This document shows, in pieces, positions 17,724 to 25,318 of a DNA stretch of 36,363 bases. Below the pieces are notes generated by a model. That model had not been told where the DNA came from. It searched no databases and was given only the letters and a program-made list of their open reading frames with translations. The DNA comes from JAAYAY01 sp964429355. Lineage in GTDB: Bacteria; Planctomycetota; Planctomycetia; Pirellulales; Thermoguttaceae. A program made the position numbers and the translations under genes. The DNA is taken from NCBI GenBank assembly GCA_964429355.1, contig CAYSCH010000046.1, positions 1-36,363 of the forward strand. Reading direction: 5' to 3'. How positions within the stretch are numbered: position 1 is the first letter of the stretch; every line of letters starts with the position of its first letter.

Positions 17724-20225
17724 TCAATGGGAAGCGGCTTCCTTCTTGTAGGTTATCAGGATCGCGGCCGGTTGGCTGGGCGACTTGACCATCACACCTT
17801 GCGTGAGCAACTCCTGGCCGCTTGCCTGCCAGGGCTCCTTCGCATCCATGTCCATGAGCGTGTATCGAGCTTCGCGGTCCAGCCCCCGAAGCCGTAGCTG
17901 GACGGATTCCTCGGGGCAGTCGCCCCGGCGGAAGGCTTGCAGGAACCCTTCGCCCAGGTCGGGCCGGTCGAACTGCCATGCCATCCAGATCGTGTTTTCC
18001 GTGCCGAACGTGGTGAGTGGGTAATAGTCGCCGAAGTAGCAGGGAGATACCTGCCGCCATTGGTCCGTCAGCGTGCGAAGCAGCTCATAATCGAGGTCCT
18101 TGCGACGGGTGTCCACACCGACGGTGAACTCGGGCGACATCTGGCTGCGGATCAGGTACTTGTCGATGGCCATGAAACCGGTGCCGTTGAACGGCATCCA
18201 GAAGGAGATCCCATAGGTATGATTCTGCTCGCCGACCGGCTCAAAGATATAGTCGCTGCGCAACAGCGGCACAGACCTGCGCTGCGTCTCCAGGTCGTTG
18301 CGCCGCCCACCTGAGGCGCAGGAGTCGATGAGCATTCCGGGATGCCGGCGGAGCAACTCGTCCCAGTAGGCGAAGTAGCCTTCCACGTGGCGGATCTCAC
18401 TGATTCCCTGGCGGTCCTCGGCGTCGGCGCCGCGCCAAAGCTCAAGCGGATCGATGTTGAAGTCCTGGCGATAAAGATCGATTCCCTCTTCGGTGAGCAG
18501 CTTGTCGATATGATCGACAAGCCATTGGCGGCACTCGGGATCGGCGAGTTTCAAGAGGCCGCCCCCTTTGCCGCCGTAGACCCACTCGGGATGCTGATCC
18601 GCGATCCATGTGTCCGCATGGACTCGCTCCGGTTCGAACCAGACGATGGTCTTGATCCCCTGGGACCGGCACCACTGGCTGACCTCGCGAATTCCCTTCG
18701 GCCAGCGTTTCTTCTCCACTTCCCACGTGCCCGTCTTGGGCCACCCGACCGGATCGCAAGGATACCATCCCGCGTCCTGCCACCAGTAGTCCGGGCGGAT
18801 TCCCTCCTCCAGGTAACGCTGGAGAAAGTGGAGCTCCTCGGCCGCGTTGGTGATGATCCCCGGGTAGTGGTTTCCGTTACAGGCGGAGATCATCGGCGCG
18901 AGGGGCTTTCCGCCGGGTCTTGGCAGGTTATGCTCAATCATCCAGCTTCGCCAGACGTTCTGCGCGCCGATCCAGTCGCCTTGATAGAACTGCAAGACCG
19001 CCATCGGACTGCGGACCTCCTCGCCCGGGTGCAGGCGAAAGTGCGTCCGCTCCTGGCCCCCGCAGATTCGCAGGTGGTTGCCGCCGTCACGGATGAAGTC
19101 GGCCGCCCACTGGCCCGCCCAGCTCACTACCGCAATGACCCCACCACCCCCGGTCTCCAGGTTGAAATAGGGCAGATCGCTGTTGGTGGGCCGGCCTCCC
19201 TGCGTGGCGATCCGTTTGGCTGTTTCGGGAGCCAACACGGCTTCCAGCGGCTGGTAGTCGTTCGCAGCGCAGGGACTTCCCACGAAATGGTGGAGCAGGA
19301 ACTCACCGCTGCCGTTCCGCGAAAAGCTCGTATCCAGGGTACGGATCTCTTCCAGGATGGGCGTGTCGGCCGCGCCGGTGTTCTTGAAGTACAGTGTCCA
19401 CTCGACCGTCGGGTAGTTGTCGTACTCCACAATCAGGCAACGCACTTCCAGTCCGGTTTCGGGATCCGTGTAGGTCTGGGTTCGCTGAGTCTTGCCAAGG
19501 CCGAGCGGTGTGGCCTCCTCACGGAACTTCCATTCGGCCAGAAGCTCATCCGACGGTTTGTCGCCGTAGACGAACGAGAAGGGCGGAGCGGCAGCCTGGC
19601 GGTGACGGACCGCCACTGGAATCAGCGGCAGGTCGCCCAGCCAGATCTCACGGCCATCGGCCAGAACGGCCTTGGCATCGGCCCAACTGGCCTGATCGCT
19701 GTTGACGTTGTCGCCTCCGTTTCCTGCAGAGATCGTGAACTCCGTGGCCCCGCCGAGGTCAACAGCCACAGGTATGCCCGGTTCGCCACGGTGCATCACG
19801 GGCGAGTAGAAGACCCGCTTGCCGCCGACCTGCACCATGAACTCCACGCTGCCGCTGGTGTAGTCCCCATTGATGTCGATACCGACGGTGGCGGTAAATG
19901 ACCTGCCCGGTCCCGGGAGGCGGACCAGGACATGGCTGACGGCATGGCAGTAGAGCCCACGGGTAAACGTCTCACCGGCAATCTTCAAGGGCTGACCATC
20001 GCGAGCATTCTGATGCACAGGGCCATAGTTGCTGAGCACCACCAGGCCCGCTGTCAGGGGCGGCGCCGGCTGGGATCCTGCCGGGGCCTCAGCCCGTCGG
20101 AAATGCTCGCGGGCCCAGCGGCGTGCCTGGAGAATCTCTTCCGGCGCGGGTACGGCTGCCATGGCCGTTCCGGCGAGGCTGATCACGAGTGCCGCGGCCA
20201 AAGCGCATTTTCGTTGAGTGGTCAT
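17724..20225 (-). CDS. Secreted NPCBM-GH36 alpha-galactosidase-like enzyme
   Basis: 833 residues from ATG 20225, chosen because it begins a signal peptide (MTTQRKCALAAALVISLAGT, cleavage near AMA-AVP) and has AGGA nine bases upstream. An open frame extends to 20351 but adds implausible sequence. After a helical segment comes an NPCBM-type module (about 55-205; FTRGLYCHAVSHVLVRLPG, TATVGID, VEFMVQVGGKRVF). A GH36 N-terminal beta domain and a TIM barrel follow, with PDYWWQDAGWYP, IKTIVWFEPERV and GIDLYRQDFNIDP, where D588 is the expected nucleophile. DSCASGGRRNDLE corresponds to the GH36 CSGGGGRFD motif and D644 is the expected acid/base. The pairs WWQDAGW and WFEPE strongly favour GH36. Alpha-galactoside cleavage is the family expectation; alpha-N-acetylgalactosaminide is possible. 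It lies on the same strand as the MFS gene, 275 bases downstream of it. Confidence 0.85.
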   Translation of the reverse strand: MTTQRKCALAAALVISLAGTAMAAVPAPEEILQARRWAREHFRRAEAPAGSQPAPPLTAGLVVLSNYGPVHQNARDGQPLKIAGETFTRGLYCHAVSHVLVRLPGPGRSFTATVGIDINGDYTSGSVEFMVQVGGKRVFYSPVMHRGEPGIPVAVDLGGATEFTISAGNGGDNVNSDQASWADAKAVLADGREIWLGDLPLIPVAVRHRQAAAPPFSFVYGDKPSDELLAEWKFREEATPLGLGKTQRTQTYTDPETGLEVRCLIVEYDNYPTVEWTLYFKNTGAADTPILEEIRTLDTSFSRNGSGEFLLHHFVGSPCAANDYQPLEAVLAPETAKRIATQGGRPTNSDLPYFNLETGGGGVIAVVSWAGQWAADFIRDGGNHLRICGGQERTHFRLHPGEEVRSPMAVLQFYQGDWIGAQNVWRSWMIEHNLPRPGGKPLAPMISACNGNHYPGIITNAAEELHFLQRYLEEGIRPDYWWQDAGWYPCDPVGWPKTGTWEVEKKRWPKGIREVSQWCRSQGIKTIVWFEPERVHADTWIADQHPEWVYGGKGGGLLKLADPECRQWLVDHIDKLLTEEGIDLYRQDFNIDPLELWRGADAEDRQGISEIRHVEGYFAYWDELLRRHPGMLIDSCASGGRRNDLETQRRSVPLLRSDYIFEPVGEQNHTYGISFWMPFNGTGFMAIDKYLIRSQMSPEFTVGVDTRRKDLDYELLRTLTDQWRQVSPCYFGDYYPLTTFGTENTIWMAWQFDRPDLGEGFLQAFRRGDCPEESVQLRLRGLDREARYTLMDMDAKEPWQASGQELLTQGVMVKSPSQPAAILITYKKEAASH

Positions 20226-20230
20226 CCTGA

Positions 20231-20271
20231 GAAGTCCTAAAAAGACGTAACGGTTTCTTACCGGCACGGAT
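20231..20271 (-). repeat. 41-base element related to the 17409-17446 repeat arm, in the leader of the GH36 gene
   Basis: Without gaps, 20231-20271 matches 17406-17446 at 30 of 41 positions, including GAAG, CGTA, GTTTC and GGAT blocks. Both sit upstream of a minus-strand gene in the same orientation. Here the element directly abuts the ribosome binding region of the GH36 gene. No complementary second arm is seen nearby. Confidence 0.4.
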
Positions 20272-20500
20272 AGGCCCATCCGCCGGCTCCGTGGGAGCAA
20301 AACAGACTGGACTGCGACCCCTATTGTTTTCGTTGGCTGCCCGCTCCACAAGAGCCGGAGGAGCGGGGGGAGCGGGGCTGGCTGCCGTCACGGCGATCCG
20401 TGGAGCGAGCCCCCCCCTTGGGATCCCTATCGGCGGAGATAGATCCTTCGGGCCGCTGACGCACGACTCCCGCTCCCGGGGAGCTCGCGGCAGGAAACGA

Positions 20501-21802
20501 TCAAGGGGCCGAGGAGAGTCGCTCTTGGACTTCCAGTGATTCCATCTCGGCGACCGGTTTGGGACTGGGTAGCGACGGAGAGGCAGAAGCGTCGGGCACG
20601 TGGCGGCCGGGGGAGGTGGCCAGTGCGAAGACGGCTTCGATGACGGCGAACAAGGCGGCGACGGAGCAGAACATGATGGGGTAGCCGGGGAGCCCGACCG
20701 AGGCGCTGCTGTGGACGATCCAGCCGGCAATCGGGGCCCCGATGAGTTGGCCGAAGTCGTAGCCTGCCAGCATGAGAGTTGTTCCGAGGCCACGATAGCG
20801 GTTCGGAAAGGCCCCGCTGCCCAAAGCGATGGTTGTGGGGAACAGGATCGCGTGGCCGACGCCATAGGTGAAGCCGGGGAGCATCAAGGACCACTCGTCC
20901 CAAACAACGAGAAACACGAACTGGCTTACGAGGATGAACGTCATGCCGATGAGGATCATGGGCCGCAGGCCGAGCCGCTCGGGGAGGCGGCGGGTAGCGA
21001 TCCGTGTGACGATGGCCGTTGGGGAATAGACGAGGAAGAACAGGCCGATGCGAGTGATGTCGAGGTCGGCCGCATAGGTGCGCAGGAAGGTTGCGGGCAG
21101 GCCGACCCCCACTCCCATGACCGCGCTGACAAGCAGGATGGTGCCGGGTTGATAGCGGCGAAGGATCCAGAGGACCGGGGGACGGCGACGCGCGGGAGGC
21201 GCGGTTTGCCCCCGCGTGGCCAGCCATGCAAAGCCGAACGCGGCCACTCCGAACGCGGCCGAGATGACAAACAGAAGGTCGGTCTGGAAACGGCTGATCG
21301 TCGCGGTTCCACAGGCCAGGTCGCCCACCTGGGTACCGGCGATCGTACCGAGGAAACCGCTCGTACCGAGCATGCCGAACATCTCCGCCATGCGAGTTGT
21401 CGGGGCACGCCCGGAGATGAAGGTCATTGAGGCTCCGAAGATTCCAGCCAGGGAACAGCAGTAGAGAATCCGCAGGACGTAGATGGCCAGTCCGTGGTAG
21501 CTGGTGACCACGAGGTGAGCCAGGCAGCAGATGATCATCAGCGCCGTGGCGGCCAGCCAGACGCATCGGGCGCCGTGGCTGTCGATGATCGAACCGAGCA
21601 ACAGCCGGGCAACGAGGCTGCCGACCATGCCGATGCCGACGATCCAGCCGAGGTGCAGCTCGCTCCCGCCGAGCACGGTGACGAAATCGGCGTAGCGGTA
21701 GAGCAGCGCCACGGCGATCATGACCATGAAATTGGACGCATAGGCGTTCCAGAAGGGACGCCCGTAGGGTGTAGTGTGGTCGGGATCGATGCGGAGAGAC
21801 AC
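20501..21802 (-). CDS. Major facilitator superfamily transporter
   Basis: 433 residues, GTG start at 21802. There are about 12 hydrophobic segments in two halves with a charged middle loop (TRGQTAPPARRRPPVLW). The loop between helices 2 and 3 carries an MFS-type G-x-x-x-D-x-x-G element (LLLGSIIDSHGARCVW), and RIATRRLPERLGLRP is its counterpart in the second half. The last 35 residues are Ser/Pro-rich and cytoplasmic. Substrate cannot be told. The neighbouring secreted GH36 makes sugar uptake attractive, but drug or metabolite export is equally possible. No Shine-Dalgarno sequence precedes the GTG and no ATG occurs before the first helix, so the start is the least certain part. A good promoter sits 51 bases upstream. 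It is divergent from the GT2 gene. Confidence 0.85.
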   Translation of the reverse strand: MSLRIDPDHTTPYGRPFWNAYASNFMVMIAVALLYRYADFVTVLGGSELHLGWIVGIGMVGSLVARLLLGSIIDSHGARCVWLAATALMIICCLAHLVVTSYHGLAIYVLRILYCCSLAGIFGASMTFISGRAPTTRMAEMFGMLGTSGFLGTIAGTQVGDLACGTATISRFQTDLLFVISAAFGVAAFGFAWLATRGQTAPPARRRPPVLWILRRYQPGTILLVSAVMGVGVGLPATFLRTYAADLDITRIGLFFLVYSPTAIVTRIATRRLPERLGLRPMILIGMTFILVSQFVFLVVWDEWSLMLPGFTYGVGHAILFPTTIALGSGAFPNRYRGLGTTLMLAGYDFGQLIGAPIAGWIVHSSASVGLPGYPIMFCSVAALFAVIEAVFALATSPGRHVPDASASPSLPSPKPVAEMESLEVQERLSSAP

Positions 21803-21852
21803 AGTCGTGTCGGAGGGGGAGGGTCTGTGGTGTTCAGGTCGCCAAACCTGTT

Positions 21853-21881
21853 ATTCTAACGGGAGCCGGGCCGGTTGTCAG
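21853..21881 (-). promoter_or_regulatory. Sigma70-like promoter of the MFS gene
   Basis: On the minus strand CTGACA (21881-21876) and TAGAAT (21858-21853) are separated by exactly 17 bases; each matches the consensus at five of six positions. Transcription would start near 21846, giving a leader of about 45 bases before the GTG at 21802. Confidence 0.6.
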
Positions 21882-22045
21882 CGGCTTAAATTCGACACAA
21901 GGGCGCGCGGCCGTGGTCTCGGAGTGCAGAAGCCGGGTCTCTGCGACTCGATCCACTGGCAGACATTCGCCTGCAAGAGGCCGGCAGGCCCGCTTGGCGG
22001 CAAGTTCGAGGGTGCGGTAAGTGGACACTTTCCGCCCGGGACAGG

Positions 22046-22074
22046 TTCGATTCGGCCGGCAATTCTGCTAGAAT
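22046..22074 (+). promoter_or_regulatory. Possible promoter of the GT2-thioesterase pair
   Basis: TAGAAT at 22069-22074 is preceded by TGC, forming an extended -10 element. TTCGAT at 22046-22051 stands 17 bases upstream but matches TTGACA poorly. The leader would be about 190 bases long and would include the two CTCTTGGAGCCGA copies. Confidence 0.3.
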
Positions 22075-22271
22075 TCGACCGAGACGCTCTTGGAGCCGAC
22101 ACCACGACCATTCCCAACTCGTTGGCTCTCCGCCGGTGGGAGACACGCTTCGTGGTCTGGGGCAGCCTCTTGGAGCCGATGCCAAGGCGATTGCTGGCGA
22201 AGTTGTATTTTACCCGTGCAGAACACCCTCGTTCTGCTGCGGAGTACTGGTTGTGGCAAGGAGACGGACGG

Positions 22272-23033
22272 ATGCCCAATGCCAATAAAACACTGGTCAC
22301 CGTGGCCACTTACAACGAAATGGAGAACCTGCCTGACCTGGTCGAGCAGGTTTTCGATATCGTACCGCAGGTCGATCTGCTGGTGATCGACGACAATTCA
22401 CCCGATGGCACCGGACGCTGGTGCGACGAGAAGGCAGTGGACGAACCGCGGTTGTACTGCCTCCATCGGGAAGGCAAGCTGGGCCTTGGAACAGCGACGA
22501 TCGCCGGCATGAACTACGCCATCGAGCACGGATACAAGTTCGTGCTCAACATGGACGCCGATTTCAGCCATCACCCCAGGTACCTGCCGGACTTTCTGGG
22601 CGGGATGGATCCGGAAGACGGGCGTCCGGTCGACGTGATGATCGGTTCCCGCTACGTGCCCGGCGGTGGCGTGGAGGGCTGGGGGCTCAAACGGCATTTC
22701 ATGTCGCGGGGAGTCAATCTCTACAGCCGCTGGTTGCTGGGGTTGAAATCGAGAGACTGCAGCGGCGCTTTCCGCTGCTACCGCACGGAATTGCTCAGGA
22801 AGATCGATCTCGACCGGGTTCGATCGCGGGGTTATTCGTTTCAGGAAGAAATTCTCTGGCATCTGAAGCGGGCCGGTGCGACGTTCGGAGAGACGCCGAT
22901 CGTGTTTGCCGACCGGGAGCGGGGGACGTCCAAGATCAATTTGAAAGAGGCCGTGGCCGCGCTGGCGATCATCTTTTCGCTCGGCGTGCGGAACTGGCTT
23001 GGTTTGGGGGCGAGGCCGGCGAGAGCCCGGTAA
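22272..23033 (+). CDS. GT2 glycosyltransferase, polyprenol-phosphate mannose synthase (Dpm1-like)
   Basis: 253 residues from ATG 22272, with AAGGAG at 22258-22263. A longer open frame upstream lacks coding character. The GT-A fold is clear: VATYNEMENLPDLV at the N-terminus, VIDDNSPDGTG (40-48) for nucleotide binding, LGLGTATIAGMNYAI, and the metal-binding D95-A-D97 in NMDADFSHHP. IGSRYVPGGGVEGW and SRDCSGAFRCYRTELL follow, then FADRERGTSKI. These are the signatures of dolichol/polyprenol-phosphate mannosyltransferases, which make the lipid-linked sugar donor at the inner membrane. There is no C-terminal membrane domain, so it matches the short soluble bacterial form. Glucose instead of mannose cannot be excluded. 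The thioesterase gene follows 70 bases later on the same strand. Confidence 0.85.
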   Translation: MPNANKTLVTVATYNEMENLPDLVEQVFDIVPQVDLLVIDDNSPDGTGRWCDEKAVDEPRLYCLHREGKLGLGTATIAGMNYAIEHGYKFVLNMDADFSHHPRYLPDFLGGMDPEDGRPVDVMIGSRYVPGGGVEGWGLKRHFMSRGVNLYSRWLLGLKSRDCSGAFRCYRTELLRKIDLDRVRSRGYSFQEEILWHLKRAGATFGETPIVFADRERGTSKINLKEAVAALAIIFSLGVRNWLGLGARPARAR

Positions 23034-23103
23034 GACCTGGTGCGTCGAAACGCGCCCTGCGTGGCTTCTCATGTCTTTCGCGCATTTCTTGGTTTCCAGG
23101 ATC

Positions 23104-23538
23104 ATGAGTGAGACAGGCTCCGTGTCGAACAACAACCCTTCCTGCAACTTTACGTTTCGGGTTCGCTACAGTGAGACGGACCAGATGCAGACGTATTACA
23201 ACTCACGGGCGCTGGAGTGGTTCGAGACGGGTCGGACCGAGCTGTTGCGTTCCGTAGGCAAGCCCTACCGCGAGATGGAATCGCTGGGGGTGATGCTGCC
23301 GGTCCGCGAGGCCCACGTGGAGTACCTCGGCCGGGCCCAGTACGACGACCTGTTGAAGCTGACGGCGAGGATGTCGAAGGTCAGTCGGACCCAGGTTCGG
23401 GTCGACGTGGAAATCGAGCAGGCCGATGGGGGTGAGCCCGTCTGCCGTGGCTGGACGGTCCACGTGGTCACGAATCGGGAAGGCCGCCCGATTCGTCCGC
23501 CGCAGTGGTTCACCGCCCTGCTGGACTCGGAAGAGTGA
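23104..23538 (+). CDS. Acyl-CoA thioesterase, 4HBT/YbgC hotdog family
   Basis: 144 residues from ATG 23104; ATG 23071 would add eleven residues (MSFAHFLVSRI) without a better ribosome site. The N-terminal motif VRYSETDQMQTYYNSRALEWFE corresponds to the YbgC/4-hydroxybenzoyl-CoA thioesterase signature; D26 is the expected catalytic Asp. The usual HANY box is changed to YNSR. The hotdog core continues with VMLPVREAHVEYLGRAQYDD and ends normally, so the gene is complete. It would hydrolyse acyl-CoA or aryl-CoA in the cytoplasm, with specificity unknown. It is the second gene after the GT2 gene, and its 3' end faces the GH5-like gene. Confidence 0.8.
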   Translation: MSETGSVSNNNPSCNFTFRVRYSETDQMQTYYNSRALEWFETGRTELLRSVGKPYREMESLGVMLPVREAHVEYLGRAQYDDLLKLTARMSKVSRTQVRVDVEIEQADGGEPVCRGWTVHVVTNREGRPIRPPQWFTALLDSEE

Positions 23539-23560
23539 GTGCAGAGCCAATCCGTTTGCA

Positions 23561-23720
23561 GCCGAACTCGCTCCTCCGCAACCGAATTCGCCCCGTCGTA
23601 GCCGAATTCGCCAGAATTTGGCCCTCTCCGTCGATCTCCAAGAGCCGAATTCGCCCGTCCGTAGCCGAACTGGCCAGAATTTGGCTCTCTCATCGCGAGT
23701 TCGAAATCTGGCGATTTCGA
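23561..23720. repeat. Cluster of related short repeats and hairpins between convergent genes
   Basis: The core GCCGAAYTCGCC, with small changes, starts at 23561, 23581, 23601, 23644 and 23664, at steps of 20, 20, 43 and 20 bases. Two larger units of about 50 bases (23580-23628 and 23642-23691) each end in a hairpin of the form GCCGAATTC-GCCA-GAATTTGGC. The cluster closes with a perfect stem, TCGAAATC / GATTTCGA around TGGC (23701-23720), just before the stop of the minus-strand gene. The position suits bidirectional termination for the thioesterase and GH5-like genes. Confidence 0.7.
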
Positions 23721-25247
23721 TTACTGCTGGATCGCCTTGCGGAACAGGTCCAGCTCGCCGGCGTCATAGGGCTGAAAGTCGCCGTGATAGAGGTCGTGTT
23801 GCCAGATTTCGGGCTCCGGCTGCCCCGGACGGTGGCCCCAGTTCAGGTCGGTTTGCGTCTTGCCGTTGACCAGGCCCCAGTGGAGACAGCCCACGTTTTC
23901 TTTTCGAAAGACGGGCAAACAGGTGGAAACCAGCGAGCCGCGGCCGCGGTTGAGCCACTCGGTGTTGATCACGGGCCGGTCATGGATCTTGAGATCCGCG
24001 ATATGCTGGGAAAGTTGTTCGGCCGGACCATAGTCGTGGAACGTGATCACGTCGCTGTTGCGGTAGATCACGCGGTTGAGAGACCCGTTACCGTTCCACT
24101 GGCCGACGGTGAGCGGCTGGTCCGGATCGACGTCTCTTGCCCACTGGAAGACTTTTTCGACCAACGGGATCGAAATGTCGCCAAGCTCGCTGTTGGTCGG
24201 TTCGTTGTAAAGATCCCAGACCCAGACTCGCCGGTCGTGTTCGAAGGTGCCCACAAGATCGCGAACATATTTCTCGAGCCGGAACCACTGGGTTGAGTCA
24301 CGCACGATGCCGTGTCCCGGGCTGGGGGTCCAGCCGTTGGCATACCAACCCTCGACCACGTCGGGCTGCTGTCCGTAGACGGGATCGGAGATGGGTCCGA
24401 ACACACAATCGTCGAACAGCGCCAACATGACCTTGATTCCACGGCGGTCGCAGATGGCCAGGAACGTGTCGAGACGCTTCTTGAAAGTGTCGGGGTCATG
24501 CTCCCAGACAACAAACGGCAAGACAACCCGAAGGCAGTTCAATCCAATCTCTTCCGCCAGCTGCAATTCCTTGTCGATCCGCTCGGCGTCGAAGTTGTAG
24601 GGCATCCACATTTCGGTATAGCTGATGGCGTTGGCAGGCACGTAGTTGAAGCCGCAGGGCCAAGGCTGCGACCGGTACCACTGCCACGCCCTGTCGCGAG
24701 TCCAGCGATCCTCCTTGACGGCCACGAGTCCCACGTCCACGTACTGCCCACCGTAGGTCTGCTTGCAGTGGACGGCGATCGTATTGGTCCCGGGTCTCAC
24801 GGTTGCCGCCGCGGCTGCCGACAGGGGCAACAGGTCGAAGTCGGTGTTGTACCAGGTTGCCTCGACAGCAAGGACGCCGTTCAGATAGATCTGCGTGTCT
24901 TCGTCATGATGAAGGAGGGCGTAGAGCTGTCCGTCCAGGGGGCGATCGAGCATGAAACTGCGGCGAAGCCAGATCTCCTGCGTGTTCCAGACCGTGCCAA
25001 TCCGAGTATTGGGAGTTTCCTTGGTACCGAAACCGCCTTCTCCTTCCTTCCAGGCTGCCTCGTCAAAAGCGGGCTGAAACCAGTCGGCGGCAGGCGTCTC
25101 GAAGGTGTAACGCCACACGCCGGGCTGTTGTTTCGAGTGTGGAAAGACAATCCGATCTTCGATCGTGCCGGATTCACCCGCCATGAGCGGCGAGATCAGT
25201 CCAAGGAGAACAAGACCGGACCATCCCATGTGCTGCAGCCACGACAT
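23721..25247 (-). CDS. Secreted GH5-like (clan GH-A) glycoside hydrolase with N-terminal jelly-roll module
   Basis: 508 residues from ATG 25247, with AAGGAGA eight bases upstream. The signal peptide is followed by a GH2-type sugar-binding beta-sandwich (about 35-185; FDEAAWKEGEGGFG, IWLRRSFML, LLHHDEDTQIYLNG). The catalytic TIM barrel starts near 195 (PCGFNYVPANAISYTEMW). E349 in DLYNEPTN is the expected acid/base and E430 in VINTEWLNRGRG the expected nucleophile, the usual clan GH-A pair. HDYG and LHWGLVNGK also fit. The substrate is likely a beta-linked polysaccharide such as mannan or glucan, but the family can be GH5 or a relative. The GH38-like gene ends only 71 bases upstream on the same strand, so the two are probably one operon. 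The 3' end runs into the hairpin cluster. Confidence 0.8.
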   Translation of the reverse strand: MSWLQHMGWSGLVLLGLISPLMAGESGTIEDRIVFPHSKQQPGVWRYTFETPAADWFQPAFDEAAWKEGEGGFGTKETPNTRIGTVWNTQEIWLRRSFMLDRPLDGQLYALLHHDEDTQIYLNGVLAVEATWYNTDFDLLPLSAAAAATVRPGTNTIAVHCKQTYGGQYVDVGLVAVKEDRWTRDRAWQWYRSQPWPCGFNYVPANAISYTEMWMPYNFDAERIDKELQLAEEIGLNCLRVVLPFVVWEHDPDTFKKRLDTFLAICDRRGIKVMLALFDDCVFGPISDPVYGQQPDVVEGWYANGWTPSPGHGIVRDSTQWFRLEKYVRDLVGTFEHDRRVWVWDLYNEPTNSELGDISIPLVEKVFQWARDVDPDQPLTVGQWNGNGSLNRVIYRNSDVITFHDYGPAEQLSQHIADLKIHDRPVINTEWLNRGRGSLVSTCLPVFRKENVGCLHWGLVNGKTQTDLNWGHRPGQPEPEIWQHDLYHGDFQPYDAGELDLFRKAIQQ

Positions 25248-25318
25248 CTGCTCTTTCTCCTTCTACCTGAGGCCTGGTGACCGGGCAGGGTGCGATCTGA
25301 ATCGACTTCTCGACCGAC

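Larger units (their letters stand above)
21803..22271. other. Divergent intergenic region between the MFS and GT2 genes
   Basis: 469 bases with outward-facing genes on both sides. It holds a strong candidate promoter for the MFS gene (21853-21881) and a weaker one for the GT2 gene (22046-22074). A 13-base direct repeat, CTCTTGGAGCCGA, occurs at 22087-22099 and 22167-22179, exactly 80 bases apart, both in the presumed 5' leader of the GT2 gene. The plus-strand open frame through this region is not convincing as coding. Confidence 0.5.

Noticed and set aside
18342..19901. 519-codon plus-strand frame
   Set aside because: Antisense to the GH36 gene with catalytic motifs; no ribosome site or domain.
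23561..23720. CRISPR array
   Set aside because: Repeats are short and diverged, spacers are also related, and there are no cas genes.
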